A DNA stretch of 14,302 nt from Methanobacteriota archaeon (GCA_030605245.1 JAUWIS010000007.1:1-14302); one strand, 5' to 3'; shown: positions 1 to 7,803, counted from the stretch's first letter. The notes: a model not told the origin generated them from the sequence alone. Program-made: numbers and translations.

Positions 1-49
1 CCCCCGCGGGGGGGCGCGGGGTTTTCCCTGACTACTGACTGCTGCCCCC

Positions 50-250
50 CTAACTCCTTTTTTTCACCCTTTTCTTCCCTTTCTTACTTCCTGAAAATCT
101 TTGTCTTTTCTTTTTAGCAAGCGCCTTATAATCTGGTTTTTTCTCAGAGTTATGTATCGGGCAGGGATAACCAAGACGGCAAAGATTGCATTTCTCAACA
201 GGCACAGGTGGGCAAGATTTAACCATGTGCCCATATTTTCTTCTGGGCAT
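50..250 (-). CDS. Small basic Cys-rich protein, possible zinc knuckle
   Basis: This 66-aa protein was not recognised as a named family. The N-terminal half has a Cys/His cluster: C13, then C21-x2-C24-x5-C30-x2-H33, which looks able to bind one zinc ion. The C-terminal third is almost all Lys, Arg and Ser, as in small nucleic-acid- or ribosome-binding proteins. The start is the ATG at 250-248. I see no Shine-Dalgarno sequence before it, but an AT-rich TATA-like stretch (about 272-284) lies close to 25-30 bases upstream, so a leaderless transcript is plausible. The spacing of cysteines and the biased tail argue for a real gene. Function is inferred only from composition. Confidence 0.6.
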   Translation of the reverse strand: MPRRKYGHMVKSCPPVPVEKCNLCRLGYPCPIHNSEKKPDYKALAKKKRQRFSGSKKGKKRVKKRS

Positions 251-359
251 AAAATATGAATATGTTTGGGATAAATTAAATTTTGGTGGATAAGTGAGAA
301 AGTATATTTGTCCTGAGGTTATTATATGATAAAGGTAATTAAATCATAGGGGAGAATTA

Positions 360-551
360 ATGCAAAGCAACAGGATATCTTGGTTATCTAAAATATGGGT
401 TAGGTTGTTAATAGCTTGGGTGTGCGCTAATGTTTTCTTTGACATTATTAAGCCTGGTTATATTATTGTTGGATTGATACTAACTTCTATTCTTATAGGT
501 ATATCATATGTGGTAATAAAAGTAGTAGCAAAAAAATTGATAGCAAAATAG
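360..551 (+). CDS. Small two-helix membrane protein, hypothetical
   Basis: This 63-aa protein has two hydrophobic segments, about residues 14-31 and 34-56, separated by a short K-P-G turn, so it should form a helical hairpin in the membrane. It has a basic C-terminus (KKLIAK). A purine-rich ribosome binding site (GGGGAG, about 350-355) lies a few bases before the ATG, which supports translation. It is transcribed away from the divergent Cys-rich gene at 50-250. I do not recognise the family and assign no function. Confidence 0.5.
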   Translation: MQSNRISWLSKIWVRLLIAWVCANVFFDIIKPGYIIVGLILTSILIGISYVVIKVVAKKLIAK

Positions 552-614
552 CATTAACTAAACATGAAATCATGTTGAAAACAACAGAATATCTAATAGT
601 TCAGCCATGTTATG

Positions 615-1730
615 TTACTTGAACCTCAAAATTCCTCCTACACCACCAAGCTCGTTTAACACAGGATTATTTTCTACAAACTCAATTTTTGTGTCAGAGC
701 GCTCTGCAAACTCAATGAGCTCCTCAATAACATCAACTTGGGATGTTTTGCTGCCGCAGTACGGGCATTTTTTCTTTGCGCCGGTGTCAACAGACTGGCA
801 TTTCTCACAGATCCATCCTCTTATTTTATAATCCTTGCTTATTAGTAGCAGTTCTATCTGACCGTTTCTTACCGCATCCCTTGTTTCTTTTAGACCGTAG
901 ACTGCAAGACCATCTTTCAGTATTTCATCTTTTAGTCTGCTCACATTTTTCTCGCTTATCTCTTTTTCATCCTTTAAGATAATCTCCTCAGATTTTGAGA
1001 CAATTATATTTTCAGATTCATCAAAATCTGCATTAATTATATCCACAATCTTAAACTTAATATTATTCGGCAGAATATTTTTGAGCATTGTTTTTGCATT
1101 GCCAGGTCCTGCAATAACAATTTTTGTAATATTCTCTTCTGAAAACAATTTTTCTATACCATCTGAGATATCTTTTAGGAAATGATTAATTGCACCCTTT
1201 CTCAGTCTCTGGAAACGTGCCTGTGACATCCCTCCTTTTTTATGCCTGTTCATAATGTCCTTTGCTTTTTTCTTTTTATATTTAACTTTGTGGGAGGAAA
1301 CAATATAGATTTTTGCTCTATGGCTATCCAGAAGAACAAGCCCGAATGTTTCATATTCATCGATCAATCTTGCAATCGGTCTGATGTATGGTGATGTGTC
1401 CACAATCAGCAGGTTTTTCAAAGGCAGTCCAAGTTTATATGCTCTGAAAAAGTTGTGAATATCTGATGCAAATATAACAAGTCCTTTCTGTTGTTTTTCC
1501 ACCCTGTTTTTATCCAGGTATTCCTCTATTTTTTGCATTGTTTTCTCAAAATTCTCGTATAATTCCCTGTTTCCCTTCAGAACATATTTGCAGCCTTTTT
1601 TTCTTTTCTCAACAAATTTGTTGTCCAAACTCTTCGTGTTCAGATAAAAACTGATGAACGAATCCCTGCTTTCAGGGTCATAAATCCCTGAGAGTCCCTT
1701 TATATCTATGTTTTTAAGGTCTGTGAGCAT
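615..1730 (-). CDS. Vms1/baeRF-type eRF1-like peptidyl-tRNA hydrolase
   Basis: This 371-aa protein resembles the bacterial/archaeal eRF1-like (baeRF/Vms1-Ankzf1) group, which releases nascent chains from stalled ribosomes or 60S/50S-peptidyl-tRNA complexes. Residues 1-150 form an alpha/beta domain with the typical stretch PYIRPIARLIDEYE and no NIKS stop-codon-reading motif. The catalytic loop at residues 163-177 reads HKKGGMSQARFQRLR. The aligned canonical GGQ is replaced by GGMSQ, which fits the displaced Gln of Vms1-type proteins. The C-terminal domain carries a zinc ribbon (C308, C311, C322, C325) and ends LGGVGGILRF, like domain 3 of archaeal aRF1. It is about 40 residues shorter than aRF1 and should not be annotated as the termination factor. 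It starts at ATG 1730 with an AT-rich promoter directly upstream and is a single gene. Confidence 0.82.
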   Translation of the reverse strand: MLTDLKNIDIKGLSGIYDPESRDSFISFYLNTKSLDNKFVEKRKKGCKYVLKGNRELYENFEKTMQKIEEYLDKNRVEKQQKGLVIFASDIHNFFRAYKLGLPLKNLLIVDTSPYIRPIARLIDEYETFGLVLLDSHRAKIYIVSSHKVKYKKKKAKDIMNRHKKGGMSQARFQRLRKGAINHFLKDISDGIEKLFSEENITKIVIAGPGNAKTMLKNILPNNIKFKIVDIINADFDESENIIVSKSEEIILKDEKEISEKNVSRLKDEILKDGLAVYGLKETRDAVRNGQIELLLISKDYKIRGWICEKCQSVDTGAKKKCPYCGSKTSQVDVIEELIEFAERSDTKIEFVENNPVLNELGGVGGILRFK

Positions 1731-1839
1731 ATATCTGATAAAAGGTTTTTAGATATTTATTATTAACCATGGAAGAAATGCAAGATGAACTCAGTTTGTC
1801 CCTTTAAAAAATGATGTTGTGTTACCTTTACAATGCATA

Positions 1840-1850
1840 GTTATAAATAC
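1840..1850 (+). promoter_or_regulatory. TATA box candidate for the zinc-ribbon gene
   Basis: The sequence TTATAAATA near 1841-1849 matches the archaeal TATA consensus. Transcription starting about 25 bases downstream would give a leader of about 80 bases before the ATG at 1953. This leader is longer than for other genes here, so a nearer initiation site is possible. Confidence 0.4.
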
Positions 1851-1952
1851 TCCTACTGTGATTGCATCCTATCCCATAAGATGTGATAAAGTAATTTCGG
1901 CTATTAAAAACCAATTGTTTTTTCATAAAATATGGGCATAGGAGAATATATT

Positions 1953-2096
1953 ATGTATGGAACAAGAGAAATGCACAAGGCAACTTGTGCCGATTGCGGA
2001 AAAGAGTGTGAAGTACCGTTCAAGCCGAGCGGTGACAGACCTGTTTATTGCAGGGATTGTTATCAAAAACATAGACCAGCAAGAAAAAGATATTAA
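1953..2096 (+). CDS. CxxC-x17-CxxC zinc-ribbon small protein
   Basis: This 47-aa protein reads MYGTREMHKATCADCGKECE at its N-terminus. It has two CxxC knuckles, CADC (residues 12-15) and CRDC (33-36), separated by exactly 17 residues. That is the signature of the small CxxC-x17-CxxC domain family found in archaea and many bacteria. Between them lies the family-typical VPFKPSGDRPVY. The tail HRPARKRY is basic, which suggests nucleic-acid contact. A GGAG site at 1941-1944 sits eight bases before the ATG and fixes the start. The molecular role of the family is not known to me. The gene is monocistronic. Confidence 0.85.
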   Translation: MYGTREMHKATCADCGKECEVPFKPSGDRPVYCRDCYQKHRPARKRY

Positions 2097-2289
2097 GAAG
2101 ACATTAAGAAGATGTTAGTTTTTGGATGAATTATAAATCCTGAAATTAATCTGAAGATGTTATCCTAATTAATCTCGGTAGTTTAAATTAGAAAAATTCA
2201 GATTTAAGATAAACTTTGTCTATCCAAAAATTCATTTGAGAATCAGTCAGCGCTTAATCACAGTGATGATATAATGATATAATTTCTAA
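2097..2289. other. Intergenic, AT-rich, nothing identified
   Basis: No open frame with coding character and no clear stem-loop. GTGATGA near 2264 resembles a C box but lacks a matching D box, so no RNA is called. Confidence 0.4.
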
Positions 2290-2401
2290 TTAGATTTCAT
2301 TTTCAGATACAACCTTAATTCCGTTTCTTTTCAGAAGCATGTTTGTAACCCCCTCTTGTCCGTCACATTTTTACTCCTAACAAACAAGATGAGACAGGGT
2401 T
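2290..2401 (-). pseudogene. DUF523 remnant with internal deletion
   Basis: On the minus strand an open frame ending at the TAA at 2290-2292 begins with NPVSSCLLGVKCDG, which matches the N-terminus of DUF523 proteins (…VSSCLLG…CRYDG…). It continues directly into QEGVTNMLLKRNGIKVVS followed by ENEI, which matches the C-terminus of the same family (…EGDGVTAALLKRNGIEVIS…). The roughly 100 residues normally between them, including the conserved central region, are missing. No ATG or GTG precedes the N-terminal part. I read it as a gene reduced to its two ends by an internal deletion. The family match is from memory of the consensus. Confidence 0.7.
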
Positions 2402-2447
2402 TATAAGGAACAATAAAACTAAGATTGTATAAATACATTTACATTTT

Positions 2448-3074
2448 ATGATTAAACTTATCATTTTTGATTTATGGCAAACATTGGCTTATTTTGATGT
2501 GGGATATAGTGTTGTAAATAAAATGCTGAAAAAAACAGGTGTAAGCATTCCAAGAGATAGTTTCATCAAGATTTTCGAGTCCTCAGTTCAAACAAAAAAA
2601 TGGGAATCAAAATTTGATGCATATAAAAACCTGTGTAAAAACATGGGCATAGAAGCAACAGAAGAAAATGTGGGAGTCTTTGTTGATATCCGGGATGAAG
2701 CAGAATCTAAAACAAAACTGTATTCGCACACAATCAGAATGCTTAAACAGTTGAGAAAACAGGGATACAAAACAGGACTGTTATCCAACAGCAGTGTATT
2801 TGCAATCCAGCAAATCAAGAAAAGAACAAATCTGATAGATTTAATAGATTATCCATTGTTTTCATATCAGGTTGGTACAATAAAACCCGATTTGAAATTT
2901 TACAGGGAAATGCTAAAAATCTCTAACTGTAAACCAGAGGAAACCATTATGATAGGGGACAAATTAGAAGATGATGTTCTTCCACCAAGAAAAATTGGGA
3001 TGAATTCTATATTATTCGAAAACTATGGGCAGTTAAAAAAAGAACTGTCTTGTTTCTCAGTAAAATTGGATTAA
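2448..3074 (+). CDS. HAD-superfamily hydrolase (haloacid dehalogenase-like)
   Basis: This 208-aa protein has the four HAD motifs in order. Motif I is IIFDLWQTL with the nucleophile D8. Motif II is GLLSNSS at about residue 110-116. The motif III lysine is K146 in GTIKPD, and motif IV is MIGDKLEDD with D171 and D175/D176. Residues about 15-95 form a helical cap, as in subfamily I phosphatases. The acid two residues after the nucleophile (DxD) is replaced by Trp (DLW), as Tyr or Trp often replaces it in dehalogenase-like members, so a phosphatase role is likely but not certain. Substrate cannot be read. TATA-like boxes precede the ATG (about 2400-2408 and 2427-2436), and the gene converges on trkH. 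Confidence 0.85.
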   Translation: MIKLIIFDLWQTLAYFDVGYSVVNKMLKKTGVSIPRDSFIKIFESSVQTKKWESKFDAYKNLCKNMGIEATEENVGVFVDIRDEAESKTKLYSHTIRMLKQLRKQGYKTGLLSNSSVFAIQQIKKRTNLIDLIDYPLFSYQVGTIKPDLKFYREMLKISNCKPEETIMIGDKLEDDVLPPRKIGMNSILFENYGQLKKELSCFSVKLD

Positions 3075-3097
3075 AAATGTAGAATACCATGCTTTTA

Positions 3098-4591
3098 TCA
3101 TGATTTATACGTGCTCGGCAGAAACAGAATTAAACAGGCAAATATCTCAAGCCTGCCAATCCACATGCAGACTGACAGAATTATTTTTCCAATTGGCGAG
3201 ATGAATGCGAATGTGTGCGCAGGTCCTACGCCACCGAATCCAGGACCCACTGTTCCCATTGTTGTTGCAACGGCTGTTGATGATGTTACAGCATTGAGTC
3301 CTGTGAATGATAAAAGAACAGTGGCTACAACAAATGTGAGAAGATACAGGAAGAAAAATGATGCAACATTTATGACAACACCTTCAGGTAATGGTTTACC
3401 TCCAAGGAGCACAGGCATAACAGCCCTTGGTCTGACAATCTTCTTTATTTCCCTTTTCCCTGCTTTAAGCAGGATAAGGGTTCTAATAATTTTTATTCCG
3501 CCTGCGGTACTGCCAACGCATCCGCCAACAAACATTAAAATTACAAGGACAATTTTTGCAGGAACAGGCCATGAACCAAAGTTGATTGATGAAAAGCCTG
3601 ATGCTGTGTTTATGGAAACCGTGTTGAATGTTCCATATCTAATAGCATCTAAAACATTATAGTTGCTCATTATAAGACTCAATGTCACAAGTAATGTTCC
3701 TGTGATTACTGTGAACATGTAAAACCTGAATTCAGGATCCTTAAATACCCCTTTTGGTTTACCTGTTAGAATCCTGTAATGCAGAATGAAACTTGTACCA
3801 CCAATGAGCATGAACACAATCATTATTGCTTCAATTATAGGGCTATTGTAGTGTTCAACATTTGAGGCATGTGTTGAAAAACCACCTGTTGCAATAGATG
3901 TGAACGAATGGCACACAGCATCATAAACACCCATTCCTGCTATTGCGAGCAGGATTATCTGAACAACAGTGAACAAAAGATATATTTTCCAGAGTATTGA
4001 TGCCGTTTCCCTCAGTCTTGGTTTTAGTCGTGTCACCATGTGTCCTGCAGTCTCAGCTTTGAAGAGTTTTGCGCTACCTGCTCCCATAACTCGCGCCAAG
4101 ACGACAACAGACAGCACAATAATCCCCATTCCTCCAAGCCACTGGGTCAAAGCCCTCCAGAACATTATGCTATGGGTGTAGCAATTTGGTCCGATAAGGT
4201 AATCAGTGCATCCTTCTGGTATTTTAAGTACGGTTGATCCACAGGTTGCAAAACCTGACATTGTTTCAAAAAAGCCGTCAACATAGCCGAGTGTTCCACT
4301 GAACACATATGGTAGTGAGCCGAGAAACGCCAGGATAATCCATCCTATTCCTACAGTAACAAATGCTTCTCTCTCCCTTAAGCCTTCCCCGCTGTTTCTC
4401 CCAAAATATTTTAGTATAATAAGTATAGAAATAACAATTATGGTTAATATAGAGCCAAGAATTGCATAAAATATCTCAGAACCAAAGGTTATCATGGCTG
4501 AAACCGGAAAAATCATCATTACAAGCCAGCCAAGGCATATGGCGGCAATCACCTTTTTTCCCTTATTCCCCCTACATTTCCAGCAAGCCAT
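3098..4591 (-). CDS. trkH: TrkH potassium uptake channel subunit, main part
   Basis: This 497-aa integral membrane protein is the ion-conducting subunit of the Trk K+ uptake system. All four pore loops are visible: TCGST after FFETMSGFA (P1), ATGGFSTH (P2), TASGFSS (P3) and VGPGFGG (P4). The family marker ALTQWLGGMGIIVLSVV follows P1. Two extra helices lie before the first pore unit. The apparent ATG at 4591 has no ribosome binding site and yields an odd Cys-rich start (MACWKC). It lies inside the preceding frame (4549-4770), which begins at an ATGA overlap with trkA. The natural start is therefore probably at 4770, reached through a -1 shift near the A6 run (4554-4559 on the plus strand). 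Confidence 0.9.
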   Translation of the reverse strand: MACWKCRGNKGKKVIAAICLGWLVMMIFPVSAMITFGSEIFYAILGSILTIIVISILIILKYFGRNSGEGLREREAFVTVGIGWIILAFLGSLPYVFSGTLGYVDGFFETMSGFATCGSTVLKIPEGCTDYLIGPNCYTHSIMFWRALTQWLGGMGIIVLSVVVLARVMGAGSAKLFKAETAGHMVTRLKPRLRETASILWKIYLLFTVVQIILLAIAGMGVYDAVCHSFTSIATGGFSTHASNVEHYNSPIIEAIMIVFMLIGGTSFILHYRILTGKPKGVFKDPEFRFYMFTVITGTLLVTLSLIMSNYNVLDAIRYGTFNTVSINTASGFSSINFGSWPVPAKIVLVILMFVGGCVGSTAGGIKIIRTLILLKAGKREIKKIVRPRAVMPVLLGGKPLPEGVVINVASFFFLYLLTFVVATVLLSFTGLNAVTSSTAVATTMGTVGPGFGGVGPAHTFAFISPIGKIILSVCMWIGRLEIFACLILFLPSTYKS

Positions 4592-4770
4592 AATATTAAA
4601 CCAATGTTTGCTGTTATAACCATCGGAAAAAGATATGAGGCAATGATAGAAAATATATTTTCAGAATACACCAGCCCAACTATTATTGGAAGGATGAATG
4701 TGAGACTGAAAAGCAGGAGTATAAGGCCTATTGCATCAGAAATGCTTCTCATTCTTAATGTGATCTTCAT
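4549..4770 (-). CDS. TrkH N-terminal membrane hairpin in a different frame
   Basis: This 73-aa frame (begins MKITLRMRSISDAIGL) encodes two transmembrane helices and looks like the usual TrkH N-terminus (…GLILLLFSLTFILP…VYSE…). Its ATG overlaps the trkA stop as ATGA, the usual sign of translational coupling. It ends GGIREKR at a TGA immediately after a run of six A. The next frame continues with KVIAAICLGW and the rest of TrkH. The joined protein would be about 555 aa, roughly 60 longer than usual, because both frames contribute a helix pair. Possible explanations are a true frameshift mutation, programmed -1 slippage, a homopolymer sequencing error, or a separately translated small subunit. 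Confidence 0.65.
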   Translation of the reverse strand: MKITLRMRSISDAIGLILLLFSLTFILPIIVGLVYSENIFSIIASYLFPMVITANIGLILWLAGNVGGIREKR

Positions 4771-6104
4771 GAAAACAACCTTTCAAGTTTTGGGACAGTA
4801 TCCGTTCGCGCGAAAACAATGAGCCTATCCCCAATCATGATTCCCTCCTCGCCGGATGGAATGATAACCTTACCATTTCTAACAATTGCCCCTACAACAC
4901 TATTACCCGGGAAGTTTGCTTTTTTAATTTTTTTGTCTACAAGTCTTGATTTCTTTGTAACCTTAAACTCAAGGACCTGGGCTTCACCTTCCTTCAACAC
5001 CTTAAATGATGCCAGATCCGTTTTTTTTGCGTACTGAAGGACACCTGACACCATCGTACGGTTTGGGCTGACGGTCATTGCTATCTGGCGCAAAACAGAT
5101 TTTAATTCAGTTCTGTCAATCAACGCTATAATTTTTTTCGCTCCATACTCTTTTGCCAGAAGACAGGAAAGCATGTTTACCTCATCCTTCCTGTTTGCCG
5201 CAACAAGCACATCAACACCCGCAATCCCTTCACCGGCAAGAATTCCTCTGTCTGTTTCATCTCCATTAATTACAGTGGCTTTTGAAAGAATCCCTGATGC
5301 ATTTTCACATCTCTGCTCTGAACTGTCAATCAGTGTTACATTCACGGAATCCTCAAGAAGATGCGCAAGATGCACGCCTATTCTTGTTGCTCCAATAATA
5401 ATTACCCTTTTTACTATATCTTCTTTTGTTATCTGTTTTTGCCCGCCTATGATTTCTTTCATTTTTTGTATAATGGTCTGGTTTCCTAATACTGCAACAA
5501 TCCTGTCATTTGGTGCCAGCACTGTGTTTCCATTTGGAATAATCACATCTATGCCTCTGAATACTGCCACAATGTTGCATTCTTCAGGTAATCCTATATT
5601 CTCTATTCTTTTGTTAGCAACAGGTGAGTTTTTCTCAATGTTTGATTCCAGAACCTGCACCGCCCCTTTTGCAAAAACATCTGCATCAAGCAGGGCTGGT
5701 GCAAGAACCATACGCGAAATCTTGATTGCCGTGACAAGATCAGGGCATATCCCCACGTCAATACCTATGTTCCTGTAATTTGTTGTTACCGGCTCATTTA
5801 TATAATCCGGGGAGTTAATCCTGCATATTGTTCTGCATCCTTTTGTTTTTGCAATAATAGCCCCTATCATGTTTGTTTCATCAGAGCCTGTGACACCTAT
5901 AAACAAATCTGCTTTTTCTATACCTGCCTCTGAAAGTGTTTTCTCACTTCCAGCATTTCCTTTTACAACAAGCACATCCAGGGTATCCATTCTTTCACAA
6001 ATCTCAGGGTTAGACTCAATCACCGATACATCATGCCCTTCATTACATAATGTCTCAGCCACCTTGTATCCTACATGGCCTGCGCCGCCAACAACAATAT
6101 ACAT
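4767..6104 (-). CDS. trkA: TrkA, NAD-binding regulator of K+ uptake
   Basis: This 445-aa cytoplasmic protein forms the gating ring that regulates TrkH. It contains two RCK units. The first Rossmann fold starts at residue 1 (MYIVVGGAGHVGYKVAE, with acidic VIE ending beta-2) and is followed by a TrkA-C domain at about 140-220. The second fold starts at about 230 (RVIIIGATRIGVHLA, ending LID), with a second TrkA-C domain to the C-terminus (SGEEGIMIGDRLIVFA). Duplicated length is typical for TrkA. I choose ATG 6104; a TTG lies one codon upstream. A TATA-like ATTTAAAT at about 6129-6136 is near 25-30 bases upstream, implying an almost leaderless mRNA. The stop overlaps the next start (ATGA), so trkA-trkH form one operon, divergent from the protease gene. 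Confidence 0.94.
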   Translation of the reverse strand: MYIVVGGAGHVGYKVAETLCNEGHDVSVIESNPEICERMDTLDVLVVKGNAGSEKTLSEAGIEKADLFIGVTGSDETNMIGAIIAKTKGCRTICRINSPDYINEPVTTNYRNIGIDVGICPDLVTAIKISRMVLAPALLDADVFAKGAVQVLESNIEKNSPVANKRIENIGLPEECNIVAVFRGIDVIIPNGNTVLAPNDRIVAVLGNQTIIQKMKEIIGGQKQITKEDIVKRVIIIGATRIGVHLAHLLEDSVNVTLIDSSEQRCENASGILSKATVINGDETDRGILAGEGIAGVDVLVAANRKDEVNMLSCLLAKEYGAKKIIALIDRTELKSVLRQIAMTVSPNRTMVSGVLQYAKKTDLASFKVLKEGEAQVLEFKVTKKSRLVDKKIKKANFPGNSVVGAIVRNGKVIIPSGEEGIMIGDRLIVFARTDTVPKLERLFS

Positions 6105-6142
6105 CAAAATTTAGAAGGATTAACTCCAATTTAAATGTTTCT

Positions 6143-6160
6143 GATATAAATATATTTATA
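6143..6160 (+). promoter_or_regulatory. TATA box of the M50 protease gene
   Basis: The stretch TATAAATATATTTATA (6145-6160) is a strong archaeal TATA element located 24-39 bases before the ATG at 6184, consistent with a very short leader. It lies in the 79-base divergent region shared with trkA. Confidence 0.6.
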
Positions 6161-6183
6161 CTGCGTTTGCGTTCTCATTTTCA

Positions 6184-7284
6184 ATGAAAACATCATTATC
6201 TGTTGGAAAAATAATGGGCATACCAATAAAACTGCATATAACATTCCTGTTTATTCTCCCTGTAATCGCATATTTTTTTGCGTTCAGTAATGTAAATATC
6301 ATGGGTTTCCCCCTTGGATTCGGTGGAGTTAAGAGCTTACTAATTAAATGTGTTTTTGGTACACTTGCCGCCATATTGTTTTTCGGATGCATACTTATTC
6401 ATGAACTTGGTCATTCATATGTTGCATTAAGGCACCAGGCAAAAATCAAAAGCATAACATTGCTGATTTTTGGTGGTGTTGCATCAATGGAGGAGACACC
6501 AAAAGACCCCGGGATAGAATGTGGTATAGCAATCGCAGGACCGCTTGTAAGCCTTCTAATAGGTTTTCTTTCAGGCTTCATATTCTTTTTACTTTCCTAT
6601 CTCAACCTGTTCATAACCCTTCAAACACTTTTCAGTATCCTGTCCTTTTACAACATAATGCTTGCAGGTTTCAACATTCTACCCGCATTCCCGATGGATG
6701 GCGGCAGGGTTCTCAGGGCTTTTCTTGCAACAAAAATGGGTTACATGGACGCAACAAAAAAAGCAGCCGGTGTTGGAAAAGCATTTGCAGTGTTTATGGG
6801 AGTTCTTGGTTTTTTTCTTCTCCCTGGAGGTATATGGTTTCTTCTGATAGCATTCATTATATACATTGCTGCTTCTGAAGAAGAAAAATCAACACTTGTT
6901 TCTGTGACCCTTGAAGGAATCAGGGTTAAGGATTTGATGACAGAAAGTGTTGTTACTGTATCTCCTGAAATGAGCGTTTCAGATTTTGTGGATTTTATGC
7001 TGAAAACAAAACACATGGGCTACCCTGTTTTTGATGGGTCTCTTCTCGGCATTGTCACATTAAATGATGTAAGAAAAATACCTGTTGAAAACAGGATAAG
7101 CACAAGAGTAAAAGAGATAATGACAAAAAATGTTATTGCAGTGAAACCTGAAACCTCTGCTGTTGAGGCATTAAAACTCATGGCTCGGAGCAATATCGGA
7201 CGACTTCTCGTGATAAAAGATAACAGGGTTGTCGGAATAGTTTCAAGAACAGATTTGATACGATCTATTCAGATTTTACAATAA
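6184..7284 (+). CDS. Site-2 protease (M50) with CBS-domain pair
   Basis: This 366-aa polytopic membrane metalloprotease belongs to the S2P/M50 family, which cleaves substrates within the membrane. The zinc site is ILIHELGHSYVA (H74, E75, H78), with the third ligand in FPMDGGR (D172). About six hydrophobic segments span residues 15-230. Two CBS domains follow: about 248-300 (VKDLMTESVVTVSPEMSV…) and about 308-366 (VKEIMTKNVIAVKPETSA…GRLLVI…GIVSRTDL). They probably bind adenine nucleotides and gate activity. Length and order match archaeal SpoIVFB-like proteins. The natural substrate is unknown. A strong TATA box lies just upstream and a hairpin with T-run follows at 7381-7416. Confidence 0.93.
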   Translation: MKTSLSVGKIMGIPIKLHITFLFILPVIAYFFAFSNVNIMGFPLGFGGVKSLLIKCVFGTLAAILFFGCILIHELGHSYVALRHQAKIKSITLLIFGGVASMEETPKDPGIECGIAIAGPLVSLLIGFLSGFIFFLLSYLNLFITLQTLFSILSFYNIMLAGFNILPAFPMDGGRVLRAFLATKMGYMDATKKAAGVGKAFAVFMGVLGFFLLPGGIWFLLIAFIIYIAASEEEKSTLVSVTLEGIRVKDLMTESVVTVSPEMSVSDFVDFMLKTKHMGYPVFDGSLLGIVTLNDVRKIPVENRISTRVKEIMTKNVIAVKPETSAVEALKLMARSNIGRLLVIKDNRVVGIVSRTDLIRSIQILQ

Positions 7285-7380
7285 GATTTTTTTCTTGAAA
7301 AGAAATTATCAAAATTAAAAGATTGTGCTAATAACTCCTAACACAAAACGGTAGGTTCAGACAGGATAAAATTTAAAAGA

Positions 7381-7416
7381 CTTCCCGGTTTTCTCAACCA
7401 GGAAGCCATTTTTTGT
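7381..7416. terminator. Hairpin terminator between convergent genes
   Basis: CTTCCCGGTT and AACCAGGAAG pair around a TTCTC loop with one C/A mismatch, followed on the plus strand by CCATTTTTTG. The minus-strand side ends in CTTTTAAATTTT. It can serve both the protease gene and the convergent 42-aa gene. Confidence 0.55.
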
Positions 7417-7426
7417 TCTTTCTATT

Positions 7427-7555
7427 CTATCTTCTCTTCTTTTTCTTTCTTCCGCCGCGTGCCATCTTAGCCCTTGCAACATCCCCGTCTTTGTCTACAA
7501 AGTAGAGATATCCGGGCTCTTTCTTCACACCTACTTTAGCAACTTTTTGCGCCAT
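7427..7555 (-). CDS. Conserved small basic protein (42 aa)
   Basis: This 42-aa protein begins MAQKVAKVGVKKEPGYLYFV, followed by DKDGDVARAKMARGG and an RKKKKRR tail. I recall this pattern (KVGVKKEPGYLYFLDKxGDVxRAKMARGG) as a small conserved protein of archaea and some bacteria, without a known function. The basic tail suggests binding to RNA or DNA. A good ribosome binding site (GAGGTGA, about 7562-7568) lies seven bases upstream of the ATG and fixes the start. Its transcript would begin downstream of a TATA-like CTTAAA at about 7585-7592, immediately next to the decayed methyltransferase fragment. Confidence 0.82.
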   Translation of the reverse strand: MAQKVAKVGVKKEPGYLYFVDKDGDVARAKMARGGRKKKKRR

Positions 7556-7633
7556 ATTTTTTCACCTCTATACACCGTATACATTTAAGGGTTTTTTAAG
7601 TTATCGGTCGTCTGTTTTTTGAAAAAACATCAC

Positions 7634-7703
7634 ATATTACGGAAAACGCCAGAGCGTTTTCCTAATATTTCAGGAAAAGCCTCTGGCTTTTCCGTGAAAT
7701 ATT
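7634..7703. mobile_element. Double-hairpin element, copy A
   Basis: Plus-strand layout: ATATT (7634-7638), hairpin GGAAAACGC/GCGTTTTCC, AATAT (7664-7668), hairpin GGAAAAGCC-TCT-GGCTTTTCC, ATATT (7699-7703). The two outer 5-mers are direct repeats 65 bp apart, and the central one is their reverse complement. Flank complementarity extends beyond the 5-mer (TTCA/TGAA). The insertion splits the Tyr codon of HEY|VM in the methyltransferase fragment. No open frame is present, so it is non-autonomous if mobile. Confidence 0.8.
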
Positions 7704-7732
7704 CATGCCTAAAAATATAAAAATTGTCTTTC

Positions 7733-7803
7733 AATGCGATGGAAAATGCCTTTGGCATTTTCCTAGCATCCTTGGAAAACCTTTGGTTTTTCCAGAGGAA
7801 TCC
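7733..7803. mobile_element. Double-hairpin element, copy B
   Basis: Hairpins GGAAAATGCC-TTT-GGCATTTTCC and GGAAAACC-TTT-GGTTTTTCC are separated by TAGCATCCTT. Compared with the intact methyltransferase gene, 65 bases (7738-7802) are inserted exactly between the codons for R and A of LWRYR|ALK. Flanks AATGC and AATCC are near-identical direct repeats, and the centre carries GCATC. It shares GAYGG and CCTAGCAT with copies C and D. Confidence 0.75.

Noticed and set aside
1..21. GC-rich palindrome CCCCCGCGGGGG at the window edge
   Set aside because: It is striking in an AT-rich sequence but cut by the edge. It could be a repeat end or low-complexity tract, and nothing more can be supported.
2255..2330. 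C/D box guide RNA
   Set aside because: A C-box-like GTGATGA is present but no CTGA D box occurs at a fitting distance.
3111..3662. Long plus-strand open frame opposite trkH
   Set aside because: It is antisense to a clear TrkH gene with all four pore motifs, and the translation has no recognisable domain.
5173..5778. Long plus-strand open frame opposite trkA
   Set aside because: It is antisense to a TrkA gene with two RCK units. It is Ser/Phe-rich composition from the complement.
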